Shown here one piece after another: positions 44,762-53,329 of a DNA stretch of 64,000 bases. The notes under the pieces were generated by a model. That model was not told the DNA's origin. It worked only from the letters and a program-made list of their open reading frames with translations, and did no database searches. Position 1 is the first letter of the stretch; the number at the start of each line of letters is the position of its first letter. A program made the position numbers and the translations under genes. The DNA is from Homoserinimonas sp. OAct 916 (GTDB taxonomy: Bacteria; Actinomycetota; Actinomycetes; Actinomycetales; Microbacteriaceae), in contig NZ_QJHB01000010.1 of assembly GCF_003260275.1 (NCBI RefSeq), forward strand, positions 124,001 to 188,000. The letters run 5' to 3'.

Positions 44762-45745
44762 TCAGCAGAAGCCGGCAAGTCCATCCCAGACAGTGCCCGC
44801 CGGTGAGGCGTTGTCGCGAGTCACGGTCGCCTCGATCAGTCCGTAGGGGCGATCGGCCGCGAACAGCACGACGCCCGGGTTGTCCTGGCCGAACCGTTCG
44901 AGGTCGACGACGAAGTGGTGTTTGTTCGGCATCGAGAAGCGGATCTCCTCGATGTCGGGGCGCTCAGACAGCACCCGCTTTCCCATCACATACAGTGTGT
45001 TCTGCAGGGCAGACGAATAGTTCTCGGTGAACGCCTCGAGCATCAGCGCCTTGACCTGCTCGTAGCTTCCGTTGAAGTCCATCGAGCTGATGTCGAGGGC
45101 GCCACCATCGGCATCCGCCGTGTTGTAGCGCCAACGCGCCGCAACATCTGTCGACAGCACACGGTCGGTCGTCTCAGCGAGCGTCGTGTACTTGTCTTTC
45201 GGGTAGCCGACGAAACCAGACCGCGTGCTTTTCAGCACCGTCAGGTTCTTCAGACCACCGAGCACGTGCGTGCGGTCACCGTCGACAACCACCGCGGCCG
45301 TGCGGATGGCCTGGACGTTGCGAACGAACGAGTGGTCGTGCTCCACACCGTGCGCCCGGATGCGATCCCACGGGTACTGCTCGGCCTGCCACTGCCCGCC
45401 GGTCACCCAGTCGAAACCATCCACAAAGTGTTGGCTGAGACGCAGCAAGAACGCCTCGGGCGACCCGATGCCGTCGCGCGCGAACGAGAAGATCGTGTTC
45501 TTCTGCGTGTCGGTGGCCACGACGTGGCCGTTGTCACCATCGAGGTGGGCGGCGACGAAGTCTCCGCGCAACAGAGACGTGACGTTGAGGTCTTCGATCT
45601 CGTGATGGTCGGTGTCGCGCGTCAACCTGACCACGCGCACCTCGGCCTTGCCGTATTGACTCGGGCCGAGGATGATGTTGCTGCCCTGGCTTGTGGCACC
45701 GGCCGGTGTCGTGCTGCCGAGCTGGGGGGTCGCGGTGTCGGTCAT
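44762..45745 (-). CDS. uox: Uricase (urate oxidase)
   Basis: Cofactor-free oxidase converting urate and O2 to 5-hydroxyisourate and H2O2. The 327-aa protein has the catalytic Lys in SQYGKAEVRVVRL near residue 32, the Thr in VATDTQKNTIFSFA near 78, and the His in MPNKHHFVVDL near 284, which together form the known proton relay. The ATG at 45745 follows an AGAGGA site within the end of the HIU hydrolase gene; the longer frame upstream overlaps that gene. Last gene of the uraD-uraH-uricase unit. Confidence 0.93.
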   Translation of the reverse strand: MTDTATPQLGSTTPAGATSQGSNIILGPSQYGKAEVRVVRLTRDTDHHEIEDLNVTSLLRGDFVAAHLDGDNGHVVATDTQKNTIFSFARDGIGSPEAFLLRLSQHFVDGFDWVTGGQWQAEQYPWDRIRAHGVEHDHSFVRNVQAIRTAAVVVDGDRTHVLGGLKNLTVLKSTRSGFVGYPKDKYTTLAETTDRVLSTDVAARWRYNTADADGGALDISSMDFNGSYEQVKALMLEAFTENYSSALQNTLYVMGKRVLSERPDIEEIRFSMPNKHHFVVDLERFGQDNPGVVLFAADRPYGLIEATVTRDNASPAGTVWDGLAGFC

Positions 45746-45747
45746 GA

Positions 45748-46086
45748 TCAGTTTCCTCTGTACGTCGAGTACGCGAACGGGCTCAGCAGCAACGGCACGT
45801 GATAGTGCAACTCCCCTGCGGCGACGTTGAATGTCAGGGCGACCTCCGGGAAGAACGTCTCTGTGGATTGCTCGTCGAAATATGCGCCGGTGTCGAAGGT
45901 GAGCCGATAGAGGCCGGCCGGCAGCACATCCGGCCCAAGCTGGGAGATGCGACCGTTCTCGTCGGTCACACCGTACGCGATCTCCTCCCATCCGTCGCCA
46001 CGGCGGCCGTGCAGCTGCACGGCAACTCCAGACGCTCCGCGCCCGCGCGCCGTGTCCAAGATATGGGTCGTAATGAGTGAGCTCAT
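45748..46086 (-). CDS. uraH: 5-hydroxyisourate hydrolase
   Basis: Transthyretin-like enzyme hydrolysing 5-hydroxyisourate to OHCU. The 112-aa protein has the N-terminal TTHILDTARGRGASGV with the catalytic His, the central Arg-containing RLTFDTGAYF, and the end YHVPLLLSPFAYSTYRGN. The family C-terminal tetrapeptide is normally YRGS; here the last residue is Asn. That is a conservative but unusual change at a position lining the active site. It overlaps the uraD gene by 4 bp and lies just upstream of uricase. Confidence 0.93.
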   Translation of the reverse strand: MSSLITTHILDTARGRGASGVAVQLHGRRGDGWEEIAYGVTDENGRISQLGPDVLPAGLYRLTFDTGAYFDEQSTETFFPEVALTFNVAAGELHYHVPLLLSPFAYSTYRGN

Positions 46087-46580
46087 GCGGTGATCAGTCC
46101 TTCCAGTCTGAGGAGTGCGATCTCTCGCAACTGCTCGGCCACGATGGCGTCTTCGTCTGCCGCACTGTTCTCGAGGCGCGTGTTCAGCGCCGCAAGAATC
46201 TGCTCGGCCGAACGACCGGCGGCTCGAATCAAAAATACTCGATCGAACTTCTGCTCGTAGGCTTGGTTGCCTGCCGCGAGCGCGGACGCGACACTCGCAT
46301 CGTTCTCATCGACGCCCGACTGTTCTGCGCGGGAGTGCACTGCTTCGGCGTCGTGGCCGGTCGGCCGTTCGCCGATGCGCGGATGGTGCGACATCGCCGT
46401 GGCGACTTCGTCGACGGTGAACGGATGCGCACTCTCGCGTGCCGCCACGAGCAACGCGTCCAGGCCGCTGTAGGGTCGTGCGTCGGCGAGCTGCTCACAC
46501 CACCGTGTGATGTCGAGGCAGGGGCGCAAAACGTCCATCGCGCCCGAACGGGGCGCGTCGTTGAATTCTGCAAGCATCAT
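46083..46580 (-). CDS. uraD: OHCU decarboxylase
   Basis: Converts 2-oxo-4-hydroxy-4-carboxy-5-ureidoimidazoline stereospecifically to S-allantoin. The 165-aa protein has the catalytic His in MSHHPRIGERP near residue 65 and the family helix FDRVFLIRAAGRSAEQIL near 115. The start at 46580 (MMLAEFNDAP) is preferred because relatives begin at this point; the frame remains open to 46643. It is the first gene of the uraD-uraH-uricase operon. Confidence 0.9.
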   Translation of the reverse strand: MMLAEFNDAPRSGAMDVLRPCLDITRWCEQLADARPYSGLDALLVAARESAHPFTVDEVATAMSHHPRIGERPTGHDAEAVHSRAEQSGVDENDASVASALAAGNQAYEQKFDRVFLIRAAGRSAEQILAALNTRLENSAADEDAIVAEQLREIALLRLEGLITA

Positions 46581-46623
46581 TGCTTGTACAACTTTCTCAC
46601 CTGTGCTGGCATCCACGGTATCT

Positions 46624-46655
46624 GGCCCCGAAGGGCCGGACAATACTTTTCGTAT
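46624..46655 (-). promoter_or_regulatory. Candidate leader hairpin and operator before uraD
   Basis: In the 193-bp gap between bcp and uraD lie a small stable hairpin, GGCCC-CGAA-GGGCC (46624-46637), and an inverted repeat ATAC-TTTTC-GTAT (46643-46655). The latter overlaps a possible TATTGT -10 on the minus strand. Both precede the uraD start. Confidence 0.3.
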
Positions 46656-46773
46656 CGTGGAACTGCCAGTTCAGTGTCCGTAGTTCAAATACAGCCGATC
46701 ACTCGTCACTTGCGGCGGCTGCAATCTCATCGCCACATTATCACCGCCGCCATTTCTCAGCCGCGGCCGAGGC

Positions 46774-47241
46774 TCAGAGGCCGAGCGAGGTGCGCAACGC
46801 CGCCACATGGCCCTCGGCCGTGACGTTGTAGTGCGCGTCGACCAGCACCCCGGCGGCGTCGATCACGAACGTCGAACGCAGCACGCCCATGAATGTCTTG
46901 TCGCCGAAGGTCTTCTCGCCCCAGGCTCCCCACTGGTCAGCAACCGTTCCGCCGGCATCAGACAACAGGGGGAACGTGAGCGTCTCGGCGTTCGCGAACT
47001 CGGCAAGTTTTTCGACCGGGTCTGGCGAAATGCCGACCACCTGATAACCAGAGCCCTCAAGGCTCGCCAGGTTGTCACGGAAGTCGCACGCCTCGGTCGT
47101 GCATCCGGGGGTGAACGCGGCGGGATAGAAGTAGACGATCACGTTCTGTCCACGGAAGTCAGAAAGTGATCGCTCGGCTCCTGTGCCGTCGCGCAGTGTG
47201 AAATCGGGTGCCGTCTCGCCCACGGTCAGTTCGTTGCTCAT
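46774..47241 (-). CDS. bcp: Thiol peroxidase (peroxiredoxin, BCP/PrxQ type)
   Basis: Peroxidase reducing H2O2 and organic hydroperoxides with thioredoxin. The 155-aa protein has the peroxidatic Cys in FYPAAFTPGCTTEACDFRD near residue 47 and a second Cys five positions later, the PrxQ/BCP layout. WGEKTFGDKTFMGVLRSTFV near 110 is typical. It lies within the purine-degradation region, where uricase and possibly xanthine oxidation generate H2O2, so local detoxification is a plausible reason for its position. Confidence 0.92.
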   Translation of the reverse strand: MSNELTVGETAPDFTLRDGTGAERSLSDFRGQNVIVYFYPAAFTPGCTTEACDFRDNLASLEGSGYQVVGISPDPVEKLAEFANAETLTFPLLSDAGGTVADQWGAWGEKTFGDKTFMGVLRSTFVIDAAGVLVDAHYNVTAEGHVAALRTSLGL

Positions 47242-47311
47242 TGTGTCTTCTCCTCGTGCCTCATCAGCTGTAACAACTTCTCTGGGATCATAATTTCTCG
47301 GCCAGGGAATC

Positions 47312-47371
47312 TTCGGTCGCGGTGTATTCGGTCGCGGTGTATTCGGTCGCGGTGTCTTCGGTCGCTATGTC
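47312..47371. repeat. 15-bp tandem repeat, four copies
   Basis: TTCGGTCGCGGTGTA is repeated at 47312, 47327, 47342 and 47357, the last two copies with one and three changes, and a partial fifth follows. It fills the gap between bcp and allB. It does not appear to be coding. Confidence 0.85.
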
Positions 47372-47407
47372 CTCGGTCACCCCCGCCTACTTCGGTTACC
47401 CAAACTT

Positions 47408-48835
47408 TCAGGCGTCACGACGGATCAGCCGCCCGACCGGCACCTCTCCGTCGATCCTCTCCCCGCGCAGGTAGGTCGCACGCACCACGCCGTGCAACGC
47501 CTGCCCGTCGTAGGCACAGACCGCATTCTTGTGCTTCAACGTCGACGCGTCGACGGTGAAGGTCTGCTCGGGTGCGAACACCGCGAAGTCGGCGGCCGCG
47601 CCGACGGCGATCCGCCCCTTGTCTGTAAGGCCGACCAGGTCTGCGGGCCTCCACGCCATCCACCCGACGACCTGTTCGAGAGAAATGCCACGCCGCCTCG
47701 CCTCGGTCCAGACCAGGGACAGCCCCAGCTGCAGCGACGAGATGCCGCCCCAGGCCTCACCGAAGTCTCCGCCGTGCGGCTGCTTGAGTGCGACGGTGCT
47801 CGGCGAGTGATCGGAGACGATGCAGTCGATCGTGCCGTCGACGAGGCCCGCCCACAGGCGGTCCTGGTTCTCGGCGCCTCGGATCGGTGGGCAGCATTTG
47901 TAGGCGGTGGCGCCATCGGGAATGTGCTCGGCGGTCAACGTCAGATAGTGCGGGCAGGTTTCGACCGTGAGGGCGACGCCGTCCCGCCGGGCGGCGGCGA
48001 TCTCGGGCAGCGCGTCGGCTGAACTCAGGTGCAGGATATGCGCCCGCGCCCCGGTTGCGCGAGCTGCGGCAATCACCGCCTGGATGGCCGTGACTTCCGC
48101 CAGCGGCGGACGCGAGTCAAGAAAATTGCTGTAGTGGCTGCCGGTGGGAGTCGGCGCGTGCGCGATGATCCCGGCATCCTCGGCGTGCACGATCATGCGC
48201 GCATCGACAGTGGCAAGCGTGGCCATGTCGGCGCGCATCTCCGCAGCATCCAGCGGCGGAAACTCGTCGACACCGGAGGCGAGCAGAAAACACTTGAAGC
48301 CGAAGACGCCCTCGTGATGAAGTGCGAGCAAATCGCCGCCGTTGCCCGGGATCGCGCCACCCCAGAAACCCACGTCGACGAAGACGTGGCCCGATGCCAC
48401 ACTTCGCTTGAGTTGGAGAGACTCGACACTGGTGGTGGGCGGGATGCTGTTCAGCGGCATATCAATGATCGTCGTCACACCGCCGGCGGCCGCCGCCCGC
48501 GTTGCCGAGGCGAACCCCTCCCACTCGGTGCGCCCCGGCTCGTTCACGTGCACGTGGGTGTCGACCAGGCCCGGGAGCAGGATCTCGTCTGATGCCAGTT
48601 CGATCATGCGCAACCCGTGCAGACCGGCGCGACGCGGTGCTGAATCAGGCGGCACAGGATCAATCGGTGCAGGATCAATTGGTGCCGAATCAGTCGGAGC
48701 CGTTTCGATCGGCACGATGGTGGCGATCACACCGTCTCGCACGCCCAGCTCAGCGGCGATCACACGGGCGCCGGTGCTGCCGTCGCCGACGAGAATGCGC
48801 GACCCGCGGATGACCAGATCGAACGGCTCCGACAT
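47408..48835 (-). CDS. allB: Allantoinase
   Basis: Zinc amidohydrolase opening the allantoin ring to allantoate, 475 aa. The metal ligands are HVHVNEPGRTEWEG near residue 92, the carboxylated Lys in FGFKCFLLAS near 175, His in VHAEDAG near 213 and AHILHLSSADAL near 270, and Asp in IVSDHSPS near 345. An Asp/Pro/Ala repeat near residues 45-68 (TDSAPIDPAPIDPVPPDSAP) is an insertion not usual for the family, encoded by an imperfect 15-bp repeat. Start and allE stop overlap as TGATG. Confidence 0.92.
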   Translation of the reverse strand: MSEPFDLVIRGSRILVGDGSTGARVIAAELGVRDGVIATIVPIETAPTDSAPIDPAPIDPVPPDSAPRRAGLHGLRMIELASDEILLPGLVDTHVHVNEPGRTEWEGFASATRAAAAGGVTTIIDMPLNSIPPTTSVESLQLKRSVASGHVFVDVGFWGGAIPGNGGDLLALHHEGVFGFKCFLLASGVDEFPPLDAAEMRADMATLATVDARMIVHAEDAGIIAHAPTPTGSHYSNFLDSRPPLAEVTAIQAVIAAARATGARAHILHLSSADALPEIAAARRDGVALTVETCPHYLTLTAEHIPDGATAYKCCPPIRGAENQDRLWAGLVDGTIDCIVSDHSPSTVALKQPHGGDFGEAWGGISSLQLGLSLVWTEARRRGISLEQVVGWMAWRPADLVGLTDKGRIAVGAAADFAVFAPEQTFTVDASTLKHKNAVCAYDGQALHGVVRATYLRGERIDGEVPVGRLIRRDA

Positions 48836-49647
48836 CAGGTCAGCCGGATCTGCCGGTTGACGTCTTTGTAGAGCAGGTAACGGAACGGTCCGGGGCCCCC
48901 CGCGTAACACGCCTGCGGGCAGAACGCACGCAGCCACATGAAGTCGCCGGCCTCCACCTCGACCCAATCGTCGTTGAGACGGTAGACCGCCTTGCCCTCG
49001 AGCACATAGAGGCCGTGTTCCATCACATGGGTCTCAGCGAACGGAATCGTGCCACCCGGGGCGAACGTGACGATGTTGACGTGCATGTCGTGGGCAAGGT
49101 CATCCGGATCGACGAACCGCGTGGTCGCCCAGGCCCCATTCGTGCCCGGCATCTCCACCGGCTTCAGATCCTGATCACGGGTGACGAACGACTGCGCCGA
49201 ATAGCCCTCAATCGCCTCGTACGCCTTACGCACCCATTGGAAGGTCGCTGGCTCGTCACCCTCATTACGCACCGACCACGTGGCCCCGGCCGCGAGATAC
49301 GCGTAGCCGCCAGGCAGCAACCGGTGTTCGGTTCCGCCCAGCGTGAGCGTCAGGGCTCCCCCGGTCAGAAACACGACGCCCTCGACGCCCGCCTCCGGCT
49401 CCGGGTTCTCGCTGCCACCGCCAGCACCGACCTCGACGATCAGCTGCGCGAACGTCGTGGCGAATCCGGCGATCGGCCGCGCGATGATCCACGATCTGGT
49501 TCCCTGCCAGCCGGGCAGGTTGCTCGTGACGATATCCCGCAGAACCCCCTTGGGAATGACCGTGTACGCCTCACGCACCACTGCCCGGTCGGTCAACAGT
49601 TCGGTCTGGGCCGGATGGCCACCCGTGGGCGAATAGTAGGTGCTCAT
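48835..49647 (-). CDS. allE: (S)-ureidoglycine aminohydrolase, bicupin
   Basis: Manganese bicupin releasing ammonia from S-ureidoglycine to give S-ureidoglycolate, 270 aa. Two cupin halves are seen: EGVVFLTGGALTLTLGG with LLPGGYAYLAAG near residues 90-120, and PFAETHVMEHGLYVLEGKAV near 205-225, which carries the His/Glu metal ligands. FMWLRAFCPQACYAGG near the end is characteristic. The start is the ATG at 49647, with a GGAAGAG site. The preceding step (allantoate amidohydrolase, AllC) is not encoded in the window. Confidence 0.9.
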   Translation of the reverse strand: MSTYYSPTGGHPAQTELLTDRAVVREAYTVIPKGVLRDIVTSNLPGWQGTRSWIIARPIAGFATTFAQLIVEVGAGGGSENPEPEAGVEGVVFLTGGALTLTLGGTEHRLLPGGYAYLAAGATWSVRNEGDEPATFQWVRKAYEAIEGYSAQSFVTRDQDLKPVEMPGTNGAWATTRFVDPDDLAHDMHVNIVTFAPGGTIPFAETHVMEHGLYVLEGKAVYRLNDDWVEVEAGDFMWLRAFCPQACYAGGPGPFRYLLYKDVNRQIRLT

Positions 49648-49697
49648 GGTCTCTTCCTTGCGTTGATTGTCACTGTATTGGGTAGCCACCGGTGAAC

Positions 49698-51032
49698 TCA
49701 CGGATGCGCCAACTTCTGCAACCGGGAGACGGGCACGGCGACGTCGCTCTCGATCTCCGCCGCGCTGATCGCGCCGCAGTCCAGGCCGCGGCAGACGAAG
49801 CCGGCGAGCGCCCGCGCGGTTGCGGGCTCGTCCATCACCGCGCCGTTCGCTGCGGCATCGCCAGCGGCATCGCCAGCGGCATCGCGCCCGGCATCGGCGG
49901 CCCGCAGGTAGTTGCGCAGTCGTGCGGCGCCCGCTGCGTAGCCGTCGCGGTAGAACGCGTACGTCGCGCTGAACCGTGAGGGGAGCTGGGCCGCATGCAG
50001 GTCCCAGCCCTGGTAGAAGCCGCGTTCCAGCGACCGCCGCACCAGCCTGCCGTGCAGTCGCCACGCGCCTTCGACGCCAGCACCGACAGGCATGACATTG
50101 GTTGAGCCATCCGAGAGCCGGATGCCGGTTCCCGCCACAGCGAGTTGCATCACCTCTTTCGCGAAGTCGGCGACCGGATGCTCCATCGACTGGTATTGAG
50201 CCGAGATCTCGAGCGAAGCGCTGTAGTCATAGGTTCCGTAGTGCAGTGCGCTGATTCGACCGGGTACGACATGTGCGAGCCGCGCAACCGGTGACGTGCC
50301 GTCTGCCCCGAGGATCAACTGCGGGGTCTCGACCTGCACCTCGAAACGCAGGCGCCCGGCCGGCAGCGCGTGCACCCGCTCGAGTTCGGCGACGGCCAGC
50401 GCCATCGCCTGCACCTGTTCGACGGTCGAAACTTTCGGAACCGTCAGCATCAGGCCACTCGGCAATTCGCCGGCCGAGGCCAAAGCCGTGACGAACAGGT
50501 CAAGGGTGCGCAGGCCACGGGCCCGGGTCGCAGCCTCGAAGCATTTGAACCGGATGCCGATGAACGGCGGCGCCTGACCCGTCGCGACGGCCTCGATGAC
50601 CGCAGCCGCTGCAGCGAGCGCATCGGCGTCTTCGACCTCGTCTCCGCGGTCACCGTAACCGTCTTCGAAGTCGATGCGCAGGTCTTCGATCGGCTCCGAC
50701 TGGAGTTTCGCGAGAACCCGCGGCACGACGGCGGCCGCACACGCCGCATCCTGCCCCAGAAGTGCGCTCAGCTTCTCAAGACCAGCCTGCACCTCGAGTG
50801 CGCCGTGCGCGTCAACGGCGGCCAACGCCCGCTCGCCCCACTCGGCGGGCAGTGACGGCGAGTAACGGTCGGCCGGCACGTAGACCGTGTGCACCGGTTG
50901 CCTGGAACCGTCATCGCCCGGGTAGTTCGTCGCGAGCAGGTGATCCGTTGATGCCAGCAGCGTGTCGATCTCGGCCAGCGCTGACGCAGACATCGCGCCG
51001 ACGGCCGGTGCCGTCGAACCAGGGGCCGCCAT
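49698..51032 (-). CDS. Aldolase-like protein (DUF6986 / citrate lyase-like TIM barrel)
   Basis: A 444-aa protein related to HpcH/HpaI aldolase and citrate lyase beta families. LRIDFEDGYGDRGDEVEDAD near residue 118 carries an acidic metal-site-like cluster, GIRFKCFEAATRAR near 155 and RLRFEVQVETPQLIL near 230 are TIM-barrel strands, and ISALHYGTYDYSASLEIS near 262 is conserved. The substrate is unknown; its place between allE and xdh genes suggests a C2/C3 product of purine breakdown such as glyoxylate. Near residues 385-400 is an Asp-Ala-Ala-Gly repeat encoded by a 12-bp tandem repeat (49852-49887). Confidence 0.65.
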   Translation of the reverse strand: MAAPGSTAPAVGAMSASALAEIDTLLASTDHLLATNYPGDDGSRQPVHTVYVPADRYSPSLPAEWGERALAAVDAHGALEVQAGLEKLSALLGQDAACAAAVVPRVLAKLQSEPIEDLRIDFEDGYGDRGDEVEDADALAAAAAVIEAVATGQAPPFIGIRFKCFEAATRARGLRTLDLFVTALASAGELPSGLMLTVPKVSTVEQVQAMALAVAELERVHALPAGRLRFEVQVETPQLILGADGTSPVARLAHVVPGRISALHYGTYDYSASLEISAQYQSMEHPVADFAKEVMQLAVAGTGIRLSDGSTNVMPVGAGVEGAWRLHGRLVRRSLERGFYQGWDLHAAQLPSRFSATYAFYRDGYAAGAARLRNYLRAADAGRDAAGDAAGDAAANGAVMDEPATARALAGFVCRGLDCGAISAAEIESDVAVPVSRLQKLAHP

Positions 51033-51316
51033 CAGCCGAGCATTTCGTAGGCGGGAATGGTCGGGAAGTACAGTCGACCGGTGCGTGCCACAACCTCACG
51101 TTTCGCATCACGCGCGGCCAACAGCTCGCTGCGTTGCTGGTGGAAATGCCGCTGCCCCTGCTCGAGGAAGGCGGGCGCGTCTGGCGTGAGAATCTCTTCG
51201 GCACCCGCCGCCGTGGCCGCAGCTGCGGTGCTTTCGCCGACAATGGCTGGGTTGACAGCATCCACGCCTGCCGACGCGCCTGCACCACGTGCGTCTGCGC
51301 TGATCTCGATCGTCAT
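51032..51316 (-). CDS. Small ORF resembling the N-terminus of malate synthase A
   Basis: A 94-aa product. After an Ala-rich stretch, residues 42-92 (ILTPDAPAFLEQGQRHF, then QRSELLAARDAKRE and a TGRLYFP segment) look like the N-terminal helical domain of malate synthase A. The remaining about 430 residues of that enzyme are missing. The stop codon shares bases with the start of the aldolase-like gene (TGATG), so the two are translationally coupled. It may be a truncated aceB, or a small partner or former domain of the aldolase-like protein. Confidence 0.45.
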   Translation of the reverse strand: MTIEISADARGAGASAGVDAVNPAIVGESTAAAATAAGAEEILTPDAPAFLEQGQRHFHQQRSELLAARDAKREVVARTGRLYFPTIPAYEMLG

Positions 51317-51754
51317 GCGATGTGCCTTATCTGTTGCGGCGGCAGCGAGAGCCGTGACGGCCGCCGTTGGCCGAATGACCGAAAGAAACCTTTCCGTCTC
51401 TTGGAGACTATTGTCTGGCTCCGGGCATCTCAAGGGCTCCCCGTTGCGGCACGGGCACGGGGCTTCGAGACGAGGCTCGTTTGTCCGCTCCCCCAACCGG
51501 CGAGGCTGCTGGCCGGCGTTTGCGCAGACTCCGTTCCCTGAGGGGTCGCGCAGCGAACGTCTCAAGGGGTGCGCCCTGGCAATGGAAAGGCGCGAAACTC
51601 GTTCCTTGCCCGATCACGGAGCGCGCAACCGGCGCGCCGCCGACCGGGCAGGCTTGACCATTCGCTCCACGCGGCCCTACGATCCTCGTATCGCAATAAT
51701 CTAATTTCGCGCCTCGGAATTCAGTTGTGATGGCCAGACTCATAGAGGTACCAG
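51317..51754. other. Divergent promoter region between the all and xdh units
   Basis: These 438 bp separate two divergent purine-catabolic units, so promoters for both must lie here. I see an imperfect operator-like AGAC-TATT-GTCT at 51405-51416 and an AT-richer stretch around 51690-51715 before xdhA. Between them (about 51450-51600) are degenerate copies of the interspersed element (GGCTTCGAGACGAG..., CTGAGGGGTCGCGCAGCGAACGTCTC). No ORF in the gap has coding character. Confidence 0.4.
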
Positions 51755-53329
51755 ATGAACGAGCACCGTCGCCCAGTTTCTCCTCGCACCAACGAATCCG
51801 CCATCCCAAACACCGATGACGAGTCCACGAGCCGAGCCCTACCCGGCGTGACCGTGAACGGGCAACGTCAGCTGTTGGGTGATGTCGCCTCCCACACGAC
51901 CGCGCTGAACTGGCTGCGTGACTTGGGGCTGACCGGCGCCAAAGAGGGCTGCGCTGAGGGCGAGTGCGGTGCCTGCGCGGTGATGGTGGCTTCACCCGAC
52001 GGCGCGGGCGGCACCGCCTGGACATCCGTCAACTCCTGCCTGGTGCCGATCGCGGCCCTTGACGGTCAGGAGGTCGTCACCGCAGAGGGGCTCGGCTCCC
52101 CTGATGATCTGCACCCGGTGCAATCGAAAATGGCCGGCAACGGCAGCTCACAGTGCGGCTACTGCACCGCGGGCTTCGCGTGCAGCATGGCCACCGAGTT
52201 CTATCGGCGCGGTCGAAGCGAGCCAGAACCTGAGTCCCCCTGCGACGAACACGGACCAAACGGTTTCGACCTGCACGCGCTCAGCGGAAACTTGTGTCGA
52301 TGCACCGGCTACCGGCCGATCCGAGACGCTGCGTATGCGCTTGGCGACCCCGACCCGGCGGACGCGCTCGCCCAGCGCCGCGACCGACCCGCCCCGGCCC
52401 CCGTCGCCACCGACCTGCGTGCACCGGATGGACGCTTCGTGCGCCCGGGCTCCCTCGACGAGGCGCTGGGTCTGATGGCCGAGAACCCGGGGGCCACGGT
52501 GATCGCCGGCTGCACCGACTGGGGCGTCGAGGTGAACCTTCGCGGGCGCCGCGAGGAGTTGGTCATCGCAATCGACCAATTGGCAGAATTGCGAACCCTC
52601 CGCACCGTCACCGGCACCAGCACCCCCACCGAAACCACCACTGGCAACACCTTCATCGAGATCGGTGCCGGGCTGACGCTGTCGGAGGTCGAACGCGACC
52701 TTGACGGACAGATCCCGCTTTTGACCGAGATGTTTCCGGAGTTTGCTTCCCGGCTCATCCGCAACCGTGCCACATTCGGCGGAAACCTCGGCACCGGGTC
52801 ACCGATCGGCGATACTCCCCCCGCCCTGTTGGCGCTCGGCGCCCAGGTTGTGCTCGTCTCGCTCGACGGCGATCGCGAGGTGCCACTCGATGAGTATTTC
52901 ACCGGATACCGCACTACTGTGCGTAAGCCCACCGAGCTGATCGGCAGCATCCGTATTCCGCTCCCGTTGGCCCCGATCACCGCGTTCCACAAGATCTCGA
53001 AGCGACGCTTCGACGACATCTCGAGCGTGGCGCTCGCATTCGCGCTGCAGGTCGATGACGGCATCGTGACCCGAGCAACGATCGGCCTCGGCGGTGTTGC
53101 CGCCACACCACTGCGCGCCTACGCGACGGAGGATGCCCTTCTCGGCACGAGGTGGGATGAGCAGACGGTCGCCCACGCATCCGCCGTGTTGGGGGCCGAA
53201 GGAACCCCGATGGAGGATCACCGCGCGAGTGCAGCGTACCGACGTATCATGCTGTCACAGGCACTTCCCAAGCTCTTCGCTCAAGCCGCTGAAGGTCGAG
53301 TCGATGCCGGTGAGGAGGTGTCGCTGTGA
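51755..53329 (+). CDS. xdhA: Xanthine dehydrogenase small subunit (2Fe-2S and FAD)
   Basis: Electron-transfer subunit of xanthine dehydrogenase, 524 aa. The plant-type 2Fe-2S motif is KEGCAEGECGACAV near residue 65, the second cluster is CGYCTAGF near 132 and LCRCTGYRPIRDA near 177, and the FAD domain (about 225-400) includes TVIAGCTDWGVEVN and RNRATFGGNLGTGSPIGD. A 30-residue N-terminal extension precedes the ferredoxin domain. The stop overlaps the xdhB start by 4 bp. Oxidises hypoxanthine/xanthine to urate together with xdhB. Confidence 0.93.
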   Translation: MNEHRRPVSPRTNESAIPNTDDESTSRALPGVTVNGQRQLLGDVASHTTALNWLRDLGLTGAKEGCAEGECGACAVMVASPDGAGGTAWTSVNSCLVPIAALDGQEVVTAEGLGSPDDLHPVQSKMAGNGSSQCGYCTAGFACSMATEFYRRGRSEPEPESPCDEHGPNGFDLHALSGNLCRCTGYRPIRDAAYALGDPDPADALAQRRDRPAPAPVATDLRAPDGRFVRPGSLDEALGLMAENPGATVIAGCTDWGVEVNLRGRREELVIAIDQLAELRTLRTVTGTSTPTETTTGNTFIEIGAGLTLSEVERDLDGQIPLLTEMFPEFASRLIRNRATFGGNLGTGSPIGDTPPALLALGAQVVLVSLDGDREVPLDEYFTGYRTTVRKPTELIGSIRIPLPLAPITAFHKISKRRFDDISSVALAFALQVDDGIVTRATIGLGGVAATPLRAYATEDALLGTRWDEQTVAHASAVLGAEGTPMEDHRASAAYRRIMLSQALPKLFAQAAEGRVDAGEEVSL

